Shown here: positions 48,547 through 56,463 of the stretch, one piece after another
Layout of the letters: every line of letters begins with the position of its first letter
Position numbering within the stretch: position 1 is the stretch's first letter
Origin: Oscillospiraceae bacterium
GTDB taxonomy: Bacteria > Bacillota > Clostridia > Oscillospirales > Ruminococcaceae
NCBI GenBank assembly: GCA_018110825.1
Contig: JAGBCL010000105.1
Location: 1-64,000, forward strand
DNA: 64,000 nucleotides
Reading direction: 5' to 3'
Translations under genes and position numbers: made by a program
Notes under the pieces: generated by a model
Database searches by the model: none
What the model saw: only the letters and a program-made list of their open reading frames with translations
What the model was told of the DNA's origin: nothing

Positions 48547-50106
48547 TTACTTTGCGTATTCTACAGCACGGCTTTCTCTGATGAGGTTAACCTTAATCTG
48601 TCCCGGGTAATCCATCTCGTTTTCAATCTTCTGAGCGATTTCACGAGCGATGATAACCATCTTTTCATCGTTAATCTTGTCAGGGAATACCATAATACGA
48701 ACCTCACGGCCTGCCTGGATAGCAAAGGACTTCTCGACTCCGTCAAAGGAAGTACAGATTTCCTCAAGCTTCTGGAGACGCTTGATGTAGTTTTCGTAGT
48801 TTTCACTTCTTGCACCCGGACGTGCTGCGGAAATTGCGTCGGCAGCCTGAACAAGGGAAGCGATAACTGTCTTAGGCTCTACATCACCGTGGTGAGCTTC
48901 GATAGCGTGGATAACGTCAGCATTTTCCTTGTACTTGCGGCAGACATCAACACCAATCTGAACGTGTGAACCTTCGATTTCGTAGCTGAGAGCCTTACCG
49001 ATATCGTGGAGGAGACCTGCACGGCGAGCAAGGTTAGCGTCAACGCCAAGCTCGGAAGCCATGATACCGGCAAGATGAGCAACCTCAATAGAGTGATTGA
49101 GAACATTCTGACGGTAGGATGTACGGTAGTGGAGTCTACCGATGAGGCGTACAAGCTCGTGGTTAAGACCGTGAACGTTGGTTTCGAGAACTGCACGTTC
49201 ACCTTCCTGCTTGATGCGGTGTTCAACCTCTTTACGAGCCTTGTCAACCATTTCTTCAATACGGGACGGATGAATTCTTCCGTCTGCGATAAGTTTTTCG
49301 AGAGCAATTCTTGCAACCTCACGTCTTGCCTGGTCGAAGCAGGAGAGTGTGATTGCTTCAGGTGTGTCATCGATGATGAGGTCAACACCTGTGAGAGTTT
49401 CGAGGGTACGGATATTTCTACCCTCTCTACCAATAATACGACCTTTCATTTCGTCGTTCGGCAGCGGAACAACGGAAACAGCGGATTCAGAAACCTGGTC
49501 AGCGGAGCACTTGGAGATTGCTAGGGAGATAAGGTCTCTTGCCTTTTCTTCACATTCGTCCTTGAGTTGGGTTTCGTACTGCTGGATTTTCAGAGCCTTG
49601 TCATGTACAAGTTCATTTTCAAGCATGGAAAGCAGGTGTTCTTTAGCCTGTTCCATGGTAAACTGAGAAATTCTTTCAAGAATTTCCATCTGGGATTTTT
49701 TAATCTTGTCGGCTTCCTCGAGCTTTTCGTCAGCCTGCTTCAGTTTTTTCTGGAGCTGTTCCTCTTTCTTTTCGATGTTGTCGCTCTTCTTGTCGAGGTT
49801 TTCTTCCTTCTGCTGGATACGTCTTTCCTGACGGGACATTTCGCTGCGGCGCTCCTTGATTTCCTTTTCAAGTTCGCTGCGGCTCTTATGGATTTCGTCC
49901 TTAGCTTCTACCAGCGCGATTTTCTTCTGATTGTCAGCTTCTTTCTTAGCGTCCTCAACAATTCTCTCCGCTTCCTTTTCTGCGGAACCGATTGCGTTTT
50001 CAGCCTGCTGTTTACGGTAATTGATACCGACCTTGAACAGGATAGCACCGCTGATGATTGCACCGACGAGGAAAGCTATAATTCCGATTATGATTTCCAA
50101 ACCCAT
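48547..50106 (-). CDS. rny: Ribonuclease Y
   Basis: A 519-residue membrane-anchored endoribonuclease that starts bulk mRNA decay in Firmicutes. One N-terminal transmembrane helix (about 2-24), a long charged coiled coil (about 30-200), a KH domain (about 208-270, with [15 protein letters not shown]) and an HD domain with the HD pair in LLHDIGKAL (about residue 367) near 325-430. The start follows AAAGGAGG. Confidence 0.97.
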   Translation of the reverse strand: MGLEIIIGIIAFLVGAIISGAILFKVGINYRKQQAENAIGSAEKEAERIVEDAKKEADNQKKIALVEAKDEIHKSRSELEKEIKERRSEMSRQERRIQQKEENLDKKSDNIEKKEEQLQKKLKQADEKLEEADKIKKSQMEILERISQFTMEQAKEHLLSMLENELVHDKALKIQQYETQLKDECEEKARDLISLAISKCSADQVSESAVSVVPLPNDEMKGRIIGREGRNIRTLETLTGVDLIIDDTPEAITLSCFDQARREVARIALEKLIADGRIHPSRIEEMVDKARKEVEHRIKQEGERAVLETNVHGLNHELVRLIGRLHYRTSYRQNVLNHSIEVAHLAGIMASELGVDANLARRAGLLHDIGKALSYEIEGSHVQIGVDVCRKYKENADVIHAIEAHHGDVEPKTVIASLVQAADAISAARPGARSENYENYIKRLQKLEEICTSFDGVEKSFAIQAGREVRIMVFPDKINDEKMVIIAREIAQKIENEMDYPGQIKVNLIRESRAVEYAK

Positions 50107-50473
50107 ATACCTCCTTTGGTTTAATTAAGCAAATTACTTCGGAGGCTTAAATATAGGATTTTCACTTGTTGGGTTTCCTTTCAGAAACGTTGTCAAAATT
50201 CAAAAAATTTCAAAAGATAGTGTAATTGTCCTTATCGACCTTTTGGATATATTAATTCACAGGCGGGTGCACTATTACAAGTGCAATCTATGTAAATTAT
50301 ACCGTTTGTAAATTTGCTAATGTAAAATACGGTAAGTTGTTGCCCGTGAAATGTATGAAAAACCTTCTATTTGAGCCATAGAAGTAAGAAAATAGTTGAA
50401 CAGCAATTTATTTGAACGAGCTGAGCACTTACTCAGTTTCGCTATTATATAAATATATTGCATTCACTTTACT
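50107..50473 (-). other. Long 5' leader of rny
   Basis: The clear promoter for rny lies about 370 bases from its start, so the leader is unusually long. It holds no credible gene. One weak terminator-like hairpin is seen on the minus strand (CTTCTA/TAGAAG at about 50373-50393, then GTTTTTC), and A/T-rich sequence elsewhere. Confidence 0.4.
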
Positions 50474-50502
50474 ATTTTAATATAAAACGTTTAACTTGTC
50501 AA
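50474..50502 (-). promoter_or_regulatory. Promoter of rny
   Basis: Minus strand TTGACA and TAAAAT with a 17-base spacer, divergent from the T-box promoter 65 bases away. Confidence 0.6.
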
Positions 50503-50566
50503 GGAAAATTATACATTTTGACACTATTCAATAATAAAAATACCGTTTGTATGTGAAAAAAGACGG

Positions 50567-50595
50567 TTGACAAAATTGCAAAACGGTGTTACACT
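50567..50595 (+). promoter_or_regulatory. Promoter of the T-box transcript
   Basis: TTGACA and TACACT with a 17-base spacer, placing the start at the beginning of the T-box Stem I. Confidence 0.65.
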
Positions 50596-50604
50596 ATAAA
50601 TGAT

Positions 50605-50904
50605 ATCCCAAAACGTTGATAAGGAAGGCACCTTACACAAAGGGTTTTCAGAGAGCGCCCGATGCTGTGAACGGCGTAAATCCGAGTATTGTGCACACCG
50701 CCTTTGAGTCCGTTTAATACACGGCGGGTCGTTCCCGTTAAAGAACGCAGAATGAGGTATACTATATATAATAGTATGATTTGTTATTACGGGTTGTAAT
50801 ATCGCTCCTATTATAATAGTATATGAACTTCGGGTGGAACCACGAAGTTATGCGAAGCATAATTTTGTCCCTTAGTCTGCTTATGGCAGATTAGGGGATT
50901 TTTT
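50605..50904 (+). ncRNA. T-box riboswitch (probably threonine-tRNA responsive)
   Basis: A tRNA-sensing leader. Stem I begins with the usual AGAGAGC..GATGCTGTGAA pattern (50650-50671) and includes CACCGCCTTTGAGTCC, the 3' side of the specifier region; ACC (Thr) is the best specifier reading but was judged by eye. The T-box core GGGTGGAACC is at 50832-50841, inside an AACTTCG/CGAAGTT antiterminator stem, with ACG replacing the common GCG. The terminator TCCCTTAGTCTGC/GCAGATTAGGGGA (50868-50898) is followed by six T. The gene directly after is a small membrane protein; thrS lies 0.85 kb further on. Confidence 0.88.
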
Positions 50905-50925
50905 GTTTTGTATGGGGTGACATCT

Positions 50926-51414
50926 ATGGAAAATAAAAAATGCAGCTTCTGGTTTGTGTTGCTGATATCACTGCTGGTTTATGCGGCGCTCAAATTCTTG
51001 CGGACGGGTGTGAAAATCCTGTTCGGGGCAATAACAATCTTCACGGATTTCTCCCTGCTTCCGCCTGTATCGGTGTTTATGGGAATTCTGACGGTTGTTG
51101 CGGTTATAGTAACGGTTAAGCTGTCGGGAAGAATATGTCCCTTTCCCCTTGCGGTGCTGGTTGTTGAACTTGCGTATGACGTGAAAACCATATTTAAAAG
51201 CTCTGACACGCTGCTTACGGTAACAGAAACGGCGGACTCCCTTGGCTGGTTCAATGAGACTGTGATGACGGTGATTGGCTCAGTCGGCGAAGGCGGACGT
51301 ATACTATATATAATTTACTGCTTTTTGAACAGCTTTGTGCTGTTTGGGGTACTGCTTCTGATTTCGGCGGTGGCTAAGGTCGTTTTTGACAAGAGGAAGA
51401 AGAAAGCTGGTTGA
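50926..51414 (+). CDS. T-box-controlled small membrane protein
   Basis: A 162-residue protein with about four hydrophobic segments (near 8-32, 38-58, 62-85 and 130-155) and a basic C-terminus (FDKRKKKAG) that should face the cytoplasm. No family is recognised. It starts 22 bases after the T-box terminator with a GGGGTG ribosome binding site; an ATG 15 bases earlier is out of position. The T-box implies that it is made when a tRNA is uncharged, so a role in amino-acid uptake or sensing is conceivable. Whether it shares a transcript with thrS, across the repeat in between, is unclear. Confidence 0.7.
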   Translation: MENKKCSFWFVLLISLLVYAALKFLRTGVKILFGAITIFTDFSLLPPVSVFMGILTVVAVIVTVKLSGRICPFPLAVLVVELAYDVKTIFKSSDTLLTVTETADSLGWFNETVMTVIGSVGEGGRILYIIYCFLNSFVLFGVLLLISAVAKVVFDKRKKKAG

Positions 51415-51428
51415 TGGTTTCCTTTAAC

Positions 51429-51680
51429 TATAAACAGTAGCTTCGCTACTGTTAGGAAATTTCTTTCTTGCAGAAATTTTCTCTTTTGAGGCTTGCCGCC
51501 TCAAAATTCACCTTTTAGATGCGCTTCTCAGGCAGCGCCTGCGGGCGCAAGAAACCAAACGCAAGCGTTTGGTTAAGGATTTCGCTCTCCTGCTCAAAAC
51601 AAACAAGTTTGTTTGCGACTCAGGGACGCTGTCCCTAAGAACCCTGCCAAAGGGTGCGCACACCCTTTGGAAACCCATTA
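51429..51680. repeat. Hairpin-array element, third copy (rearranged)
   Basis: No gene lies in this gap before thrS. The first half follows 20425-20530 closely, with conserved linkers (TTAGGAAATTTCTTTCTTGC, ATTCACCTTTTAGATGCGCT) and changed stems: CAGTAGC/GCTACTG for CAGTGGC/GCCACTG, and TTTTGAGGC/GCCTCAAAA for TTTTGAAGC/GCTTCAAAA. The second half is the inverted counterpart of 20180-20260, with CCAAAGGGTG/CACCCTTTGG and AGGGAC/GTCCCT, plus extra hairpins CCAAACGC/GCGTTTGG and ACAAAC/GTTTGT. Confidence 0.7.
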
Positions 51681-51693
51681 TTTTGGTTATTAA

Positions 51694-51752
51694 ACTTTGG
51701 TGAGTGATGTGAAAATAATTCCACATTTCACTTTCCAAATTCTACATTTATA
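51694..51752. repeat. Short A/T-rich inverted repeat before thrS
   Basis: GTGATGTGAAAATAATTCCA and CACATTTCACTTTCC-like words form an imperfect inverted repeat, related to those before sbcC and lysC. It ends 8 bases before the thrS ribosome binding site. Confidence 0.4.
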
Positions 51753-51767
51753 TAAAGGAGAATTATT

Positions 51768-53714
51768 ATGATTAAGCTCACACTGAAGGACGGCTCAATC
51801 CGTGAAATCGAAAATGCGATGTCTGCGGCTGAGGTTGTCAAGGGAATCGGCATGGGACTTTACAAGTCCGCTTGCTGCGTGAAAATTGACGGAAACGTAT
51901 GCGACCTGCGTACAACTATTGACAAGGACTGCACTTTCGAGGTTATGACTTTCGACAGCGAGGAAGGCAAGAAAACTTTCTGGCACACAGCTTCCCATAT
52001 TCTTGCTCAGGCTGTTAAGCGTCTTTACCCTGACACAAAGCTTGCTATCGGTCCTGCTATCGACAACGGCTTCTACTATGACTTTGATACAGAAAAGGCT
52101 TTCACAGCTGACGACCTTACAGCTATTGAGGCTGAGATGAAGAAGATTGTCAAGGAAGGTATCGACCTTGAACAGTTCAGTCTGCCTGTTGATGAAGCTA
52201 TTGCTATGCTTGAAAAGATGGGCGAGCCTTACAAGGTTGAGCTTTGCAAGGAACACGCTGACAAGGGCGAGGCTATCAGCTTCTACAAGCAGGGCGAATT
52301 CACTGACCTCTGTGCAGGTCCTCACCTTATTAACGTTGCTGTAGTAAAGGCGTTCAAGCTTACTGCTTGTACAGGTGCTTACTGGAGAGGCGACGCTAAG
52401 GGCAAGCAGCTTTCCCGTATCTACGGTACAGCTTTCCCTAAGGCAAGCGAACTGGAAGCACACCTTGCTGCTGTTGAAGAAGCAAGAAAGCGTGACCACA
52501 ATAAGATTGGACGTGAACTTGAATACTTCACAACTGTTGACTGCATCGGTCAGGGTCTTCCTATTCTTCTTCCAAAGGGTGCAAGAACAATCCAGCTTCT
52601 CCAGAGATGGATTGAAGATGAGGAACAGAAGAGAGGCTACCTGCTGACAAAGACACCGCTTATGGCTAAGCGTGACCTTTACAAGATTTCCGGACACTGG
52701 GACCACTACCGTGACGGTATGTTCATTCTCGGCGACCCTGATGACGAGGAGAAGGAATGTTTCGCACTCCGTCCTATGACTTGTCCTTTCCAGTATCAGG
52801 TGTTCCTGAACAGAGCACGTTCCTACCGTGACCTGCCAATGCGTCTGGGTGAAACATCCACACTTTTCCGTAACGAAGACAGCGGCGAAATGCACGGTCT
52901 TATCCGTGTACGTCAGTTCACAATCTCCGAGGGTCACCTTATTCTCCGTCCTGAACAGCTTGAAGAAGAATTCAAGGGCTGTCTTGAACTTGCAAAGTAC
53001 GTTCTCGATACAGTCGGTATGCTTGAAAACTGTACTTTCCGTTTCTCTCAGTGGGACCCTGAAAATCCTAAGAACAAGTACGAGGGTACCCGTGAACAGT
53101 GGGAAGAAGCTCAGGCTGTTATGGGCAAAATCCTTGACAACCTCGGCGTAGAATACACAATCGGTATTGACGAGGCTGCTTTCTACGGCCCTAAGCTTGA
53201 TATCCAGTACAAGAACGTGTTCGGCAAGGAAGATACAATCGTTACAATTCAGATTGATATGCTTCTTGCTGCTAAGTTCGGTATGGAGTACACAGATGTT
53301 GACGGCAAGAAGAGAATGCCTTACATCATTCACAGAACTTCTCTCGGCTGTTACGAAAGAACACTTGCTTACCTTATCGAAAGATTTGCAGGCGCACTTC
53401 CTCTGTGGATGTCCCCTGAGCAGGTAAGAATTCTCCCTGTTACAGACCGTGCGGCTGAATACAGTGCAAAGGTTCTCGAAAAGCTTGAAAGACGCGGTAT
53501 CCGTGCTACAATCGACTCCCGTAAGGAAGGTGTCGGCTACAAGATTCGTCAGGCTCAGCTTGAAAAGATTCCTTACTTCTTCATCGTCGGCGATAAGGAA
53601 GTTGAAGCCGAAACACTTTCTCTCCGTTCCCACAAGGAAGGCGACCTTGGCGTAATGGCAATGGAAGACGTGCTGAACAAGATTTTCGAAGAGAATGAAA
53701 CAAAGGCACGCTGA
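51768..53714 (+). CDS. thrS: Threonine--tRNA ligase
   Basis: A 648-residue class II synthetase. Residues 1-62 form the TGS domain, about 63-240 the editing domain (HTASH with two zinc/editing histidines near 73 and 77), about 245-535 the catalytic core (motif 2 ETSTLFRNEDSGEMHG; RPMTCPFQ for zinc) and about 540-648 the anticodon-binding domain. The start follows AAGGAG. The T-box lies upstream but is separated by the small membrane gene and a repeat of about 250 bases. Confidence 0.97.
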   Translation: MIKLTLKDGSIREIENAMSAAEVVKGIGMGLYKSACCVKIDGNVCDLRTTIDKDCTFEVMTFDSEEGKKTFWHTASHILAQAVKRLYPDTKLAIGPAIDNGFYYDFDTEKAFTADDLTAIEAEMKKIVKEGIDLEQFSLPVDEAIAMLEKMGEPYKVELCKEHADKGEAISFYKQGEFTDLCAGPHLINVAVVKAFKLTACTGAYWRGDAKGKQLSRIYGTAFPKASELEAHLAAVEEARKRDHNKIGRELEYFTTVDCIGQGLPILLPKGARTIQLLQRWIEDEEQKRGYLLTKTPLMAKRDLYKISGHWDHYRDGMFILGDPDDEEKECFALRPMTCPFQYQVFLNRARSYRDLPMRLGETSTLFRNEDSGEMHGLIRVRQFTISEGHLILRPEQLEEEFKGCLELAKYVLDTVGMLENCTFRFSQWDPENPKNKYEGTREQWEEAQAVMGKILDNLGVEYTIGIDEAAFYGPKLDIQYKNVFGKEDTIVTIQIDMLLAAKFGMEYTDVDGKKRMPYIIHRTSLGCYERTLAYLIERFAGALPLWMSPEQVRILPVTDRAAEYSAKVLEKLERRGIRATIDSRKEGVGYKIRQAQLEKIPYFFIVGDKEVEAETLSLRSHKEGDLGVMAMEDVLNKIFEENETKAR

Positions 53715-53730
53715 TTTTATATAGTATAAG

Positions 53731-53776
53731 AAAACCCACTCCCAACCAAACGGCTGAGAGTGGGTTTGACTTTTTT
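53731..53776 (+). terminator. Terminator of thrS
   Basis: AAACCCACTC pairs with GAGTGGGTTT around 16 bases, followed by GACTTTTTTG. Its tail overlaps the -35 of the next promoter. Confidence 0.8.
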
Positions 53777-53795
53777 GTGACATACGTGATATAAT
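53766..53795 (+). promoter_or_regulatory. Promoter of the small hydrophobic peptide (toxin-like) mRNA
   Basis: TTGACT and TATAAT with an 18-base spacer and a TG before the -10. Transcription would begin near GGGTACACC at 53801. Confidence 0.75.
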
Positions 53796-53851
53796 GCAGA
53801 TGGGTACACCAAACGGTGGACGGTTACTCCCGTAAGGGAGGTGATAATCAC

Positions 53852-53941
53852 ATGATAACATTATCTGAGTTAATTCAGCTTCTGCTTCTCATTGTGGAAA
53901 TTATCACACTTTGTTTTCTTATTTCAAATAAGAACAAGTAA
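53852..53941 (+). CDS. 29-residue hydrophobic peptide, type I toxin-like (holin-like toxin family)
   Basis: A 29-residue peptide with the pattern of the Firmicutes putative holin-like toxins: a short polar start (MITLSEL), one transmembrane helix (QLLLLIVEIITLCFLI) and a charged tail (SNKNK). It is preceded by GGAGGTGAT, a near-perfect complement to the 16S rRNA 3' end, but that box lies in a small hairpin (CTCCC, GTAA loop, GGGAG) that should restrain translation. The mRNA of about 200 bases shares its terminator with an opposing RNA. Such peptides depolarise membranes when over-made; activity here is inferred from layout and composition, not shown. Confidence 0.75.
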   Translation: MITLSELIQLLLLIVEIITLCFLISNKNK

Positions 53942-53958
53942 TTATTTTTTATTTTACA

Positions 53959-54003
53959 TAAAAAATAACCGCCCACGCTCCCCAGCTTGACGGTTATTTT
54001 TTA
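53959..54003. terminator. Shared bidirectional terminator of the toxin-like module
   Basis: AAAAAATAACCG pairs with CGGTTATTTTTT around a 19-base loop. It ends both the peptide mRNA and the opposing RNA, whose loops are therefore perfectly complementary and suited to a kissing contact. Confidence 0.88.
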
Positions 54004-54045
54004 ACTAACAACAACGGGAGCAACCGTTCATCGGTGTACCCCTTT
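53960..54045 (-). ncRNA. Candidate antitoxin small RNA (convergent)
   Basis: A minus-strand RNA of about 85 bases between the perfect promoter at 54052-54080 and the shared terminator. It has no open frame. Its 5' part (GGGGTACACC, then AACGGTTGCTCCCGTT) resembles the 5' end of the peptide mRNA and offers CTCCC to pair with the GGGAG of the peptide's ribosome binding site; its terminator loop is the exact complement of the mRNA's. The layout recalls the Fst/RNA II locus of plasmid pAD1. Confidence 0.7.
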
Positions 54046-54051
54046 GTATAT

Positions 54052-54080
54052 ATTATACACCTCGTGCACGGATATGTCAA
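54052..54080 (-). promoter_or_regulatory. Promoter of the candidate antitoxin RNA
   Basis: Minus strand TTGACA and TATAAT with a 17-base spacer: a perfect consensus, stronger on paper than the opposing peptide promoter. Confidence 0.88.
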
Positions 54081-54313
54081 CCGCTTGACAAAATTTTCAA
54101 TGTATGATATAATATTAATCGTTTTCGGAGCAGTTTTGTGAAAAACGGGCGAAATTACCGTGACAGGTAAGCTAAGGAAAAGTTACAGAATCGTTACGAA
54201 TGTTGCAAAGCGGTTACCGGAACGGTCTGACTTTTGTGTTCAAAATTGTGATAATTAGTGAAAAGTGTGCATAAACGCTGAAAACCTGACTGAAATTTTG
54301 GCGTAAGTGTACA

Positions 54314-54342
54314 TTGACAGTTCGGGCATGAAATGTTAGAAT
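54314..54342 (+). promoter_or_regulatory. Strong promoter of the surface protein gene
   Basis: TTGACA and TAGAAT, 17-base spacer, with TG extension. The leader to the start codon is about 110 bases. The region from 54081 to 54313 shows no gene. Confidence 0.8.
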
Positions 54343-54461
54343 AATAGCGTGATATACAGAAAGCGTTTAAGTACGTCTGTATACATATATTCTATTTGAT
54401 TTCCATTTTAACTGGAAATAAATAAAGAAAAAACTTAAAACAAAACAAGGAGGAATTTTTC

Positions 54462-55997
54462 ATGAACATGAAAAAGACAATCGCTGCAATCGCAGCAGGC
54501 GCAGTAGCTGTATCTGCAATGGCTACAACAGTATCCGCTCTTTCCGACAACTCTTTCGCTTACAGCCTCGTAGAAAAGAAGGAAATCACTCTTAACAAGG
54601 GTGCAAACACAGCTTCTTTCGAATTCACAGTAAAGCAGGCTGATGCTGATACAACTAAGCTTGTATTCACATCTGGTGGTCAGTGGAGCGATACACTTCA
54701 GGCTCCAGACCCAACAAAGCCTTTCTACACAGTAAAGAATGTTACAATCAAGGTTACTGACGATACAATGGCTGAACAGAACAAGATCTTCACATACTCC
54801 ACAGATAAGAACGCTCTTAACTACAACAGCAAGATCACAACAGCTGGTCTCGTTACAACTCTTGAATTCTCTAACGAACTTGCTAACTACACATCTGCTA
54901 CACTCACAGTAACAGTTGACGTTGAAACAACTTGGGATCACCTCTACAAGGAAGAAGCATGGGGCAACACTGGTGTTAACGCTAACCTTCCTACAGTAAC
55001 TGCAGAAAGCACTGGCAATACAGCACCTACTGTAACACCTGTAGTTACAAAGGCTCTCTCTGCTGGTTCTGAAACAAAGAAGATTTTTGAACACCCATTC
55101 AAGACTTCTATCAAGGGCAACGATGATATCATGCGTTACCTCAACACAGCTAAGGTAATCGACAAGGACAACTCCTACGTTAACGTTAAAGCTGTTCTCA
55201 ACGATGCTATCGAAAACTACGAAACAGTTACATTCACATTCAACACAGCTACTAAGAACATCGCTTGGATCATCAACGGCGATTACAACAACATCTACGG
55301 TAAGTCCAACACAGGTTCTGGCTGGGCTACAATGGCTAAGGACGGCTTCTGCGGTTCTTACGAAGATGCTGTAAAGGCTGCTAACGGTAACGCAGACGCT
55401 CTCACAGCTATCTACACAACAGATTGGTGGGGCGATTCTTCCTACACATCCTTCACACAGCACCTCTACCCAACATACTACAACCCAGAGAACACAACAT
55501 GGACAGGTTTTGACTGGACTGGTTACAACCTCTTCCAGGGTGCTCTCATCATCAACGAAAACATGACAATGTCCCTCGCTGAAACAGACTACTTTGACTG
55601 GACAGCTACATCCCTCAGCTTTGACTGGGATGCTATCATGGACGGCGCTATGACAAACAACAACTATGCAACATACCTCCACAACATGAAGCTCGCTACA
55701 TCCAACACATGGTACTGGGACAACATGACAGTTGTTCTCACAGCTGGTGCTGCTGATGATGCTACATCCGACGCTGCTACAGAGGGTAACGAAGAAGTTC
55801 TCGATGAAGAGCCAGCTGAAGATGAAGTAATCGAAGAAGAAGTTGAAGAAGAAGTTGAAGAGGAAGTAGAAGAAGAAGCTGAAGTTGAGGTTGAAGTTGA
55901 AGTTGAAAACCCAACAACAGGTAACGCTTCTGTTGCTCTCGCTGTAATTCCTGTAGCTCTCGCTGCTGCTGCTGTAGTTGCTAAGAAGAGAAGCTAA
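54462..55997 (+). CDS. Secreted surface protein with acidic repeat tail and NPTTG anchor-like end
   Basis: A 511-residue exported protein. A signal peptide (residues 1-28, ending VSA-L) leads to a Thr/Asn/Tyr-rich ectodomain of about 400 residues with a Trp/Tyr-rich segment (SWTW-like, GDSSYTSFTQHLYPTYY). Residues about 440-480 are a Glu/Val repeat (EEEVEEEVEEEVEEEAEVEV), then NPTTG, a hydrophobic stretch and KKRS, the order of a sortase-type wall anchor, though with NPTTG rather than LPXTG. Codon choice is extreme (AAC, ACA, AAG, CTC), unlike most neighbours, and with the strong promoter and GGAGGAA box this suggests very high expression. The function is unknown. Confidence 0.85.
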   Translation: MNMKKTIAAIAAGAVAVSAMATTVSALSDNSFAYSLVEKKEITLNKGANTASFEFTVKQADADTTKLVFTSGGQWSDTLQAPDPTKPFYTVKNVTIKVTDDTMAEQNKIFTYSTDKNALNYNSKITTAGLVTTLEFSNELANYTSATLTVTVDVETTWDHLYKEEAWGNTGVNANLPTVTAESTGNTAPTVTPVVTKALSAGSETKKIFEHPFKTSIKGNDDIMRYLNTAKVIDKDNSYVNVKAVLNDAIENYETVTFTFNTATKNIAWIINGDYNNIYGKSNTGSGWATMAKDGFCGSYEDAVKAANGNADALTAIYTTDWWGDSSYTSFTQHLYPTYYNPENTTWTGFDWTGYNLFQGALIINENMTMSLAETDYFDWTATSLSFDWDAIMDGAMTNNNYATYLHNMKLATSNTWYWDNMTVVLTAGAADDATSDAATEGNEEVLDEEPAEDEVIEEEVEEEVEEEVEEEAEVEVEVEVENPTTGNASVALAVIPVALAAAAVVAKKRS

Positions 55998-56075
55998 TTG
56001 CGTGCTGGGATTACCCAGCTTCATGAAAGATAACAACGGTTACTTTATGTAATTAAAGTTATTCTAACATCAATC

Positions 56076-56113
56076 GGTGCTGTCCGTATGCAGAACGGAC
56101 AGCACCTTTTTTA
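56076..56113 (+). terminator. Terminator of the surface protein gene
   Basis: GGTGCTGTCCGT pairs with ACGGACAGCACC around seven bases, then six T. Confidence 0.92.
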
Positions 56114-56150
56114 TCCCGATGTCTGAACAGCATCGGGATTTGTTTTTTTA
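56114..56150 (+). terminator. Second, back-to-back terminator
   Basis: TCCCGATG pairs with CATCGGGA around ten bases, then TTTGTTTTTTT. Two terminators in a row fit a very active gene upstream. Confidence 0.8.
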
Positions 56151-56231
56151 TACAAATAGTTTACTTAAACGTTTTTGATAATTTTAACTGTAAATTTTAT
56201 TCCGTTTTTGAACAAAATTAATAATAAATGC

Positions 56232-56260
56232 TTGACAACCATTAGGCAAATTGATATAAT
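56232..56260 (+). promoter_or_regulatory. Promoter of the glycan ABC transporter operon
   Basis: TTGACA and TATAAT with a 17-base spacer (perfect consensus). The start codon is about 200 bases downstream, after a structured leader. Confidence 0.88.
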
Positions 56261-56345
56261 AATTATACAACTCTATATATTTTTATAAACGAATAACATA
56301 ATTTTTGTGTAATTATCACTAAAATTACACATTGAACTTGTATGG

Positions 56346-56421
56346 TTTGCACGGTTTCTTTGCTGTTTGAACTGCCAGTATCCACATATTGGCAGCGCGG
56401 AGCTATGTCCGCCCGTGCAAA
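56346..56421 (+). ncRNA. Candidate structured leader RNA (three-way junction)
   Basis: TTTGCACGG (56346-56354) pairs with CCGTGCAAA (56413-56421). Inside lie a 10-bp stem CTGCCAGTAT/ATATTGGCAG with a CCAC loop (56372-56395) and a 5-bp stem GCGGA/TCCGC with a GCTATG loop (56397-56412). Only one base lies between the two inner stems and none before the closing strand; 17 bases join the first pair. There is no T-run, so it is not a terminator. It ends 26 bases before the ribosome binding site and could control translation. I do not match it to a known riboswitch class. Confidence 0.55.
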
Positions 56422-56463
56422 TTATCGGTTTTGAGTTAGGTTATATGAAAGGTGGTCTATCTG

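Noticed and set aside
51795..53861. 688-codon open frame on the minus strand across thrS
   Set aside because: It lies wholly opposite thrS, is rich in Cys and Phe as mirrors of common codons, has no ribosome binding site and includes the terminator region. It is a shadow of thrS codon bias.
54435..56036. 533-codon open frame opposite the surface protein gene
   Set aside because: Its Ser/Cys/Val/Phe composition is the exact mirror of the biased plus-strand codons; no start signal and no plausible domain.
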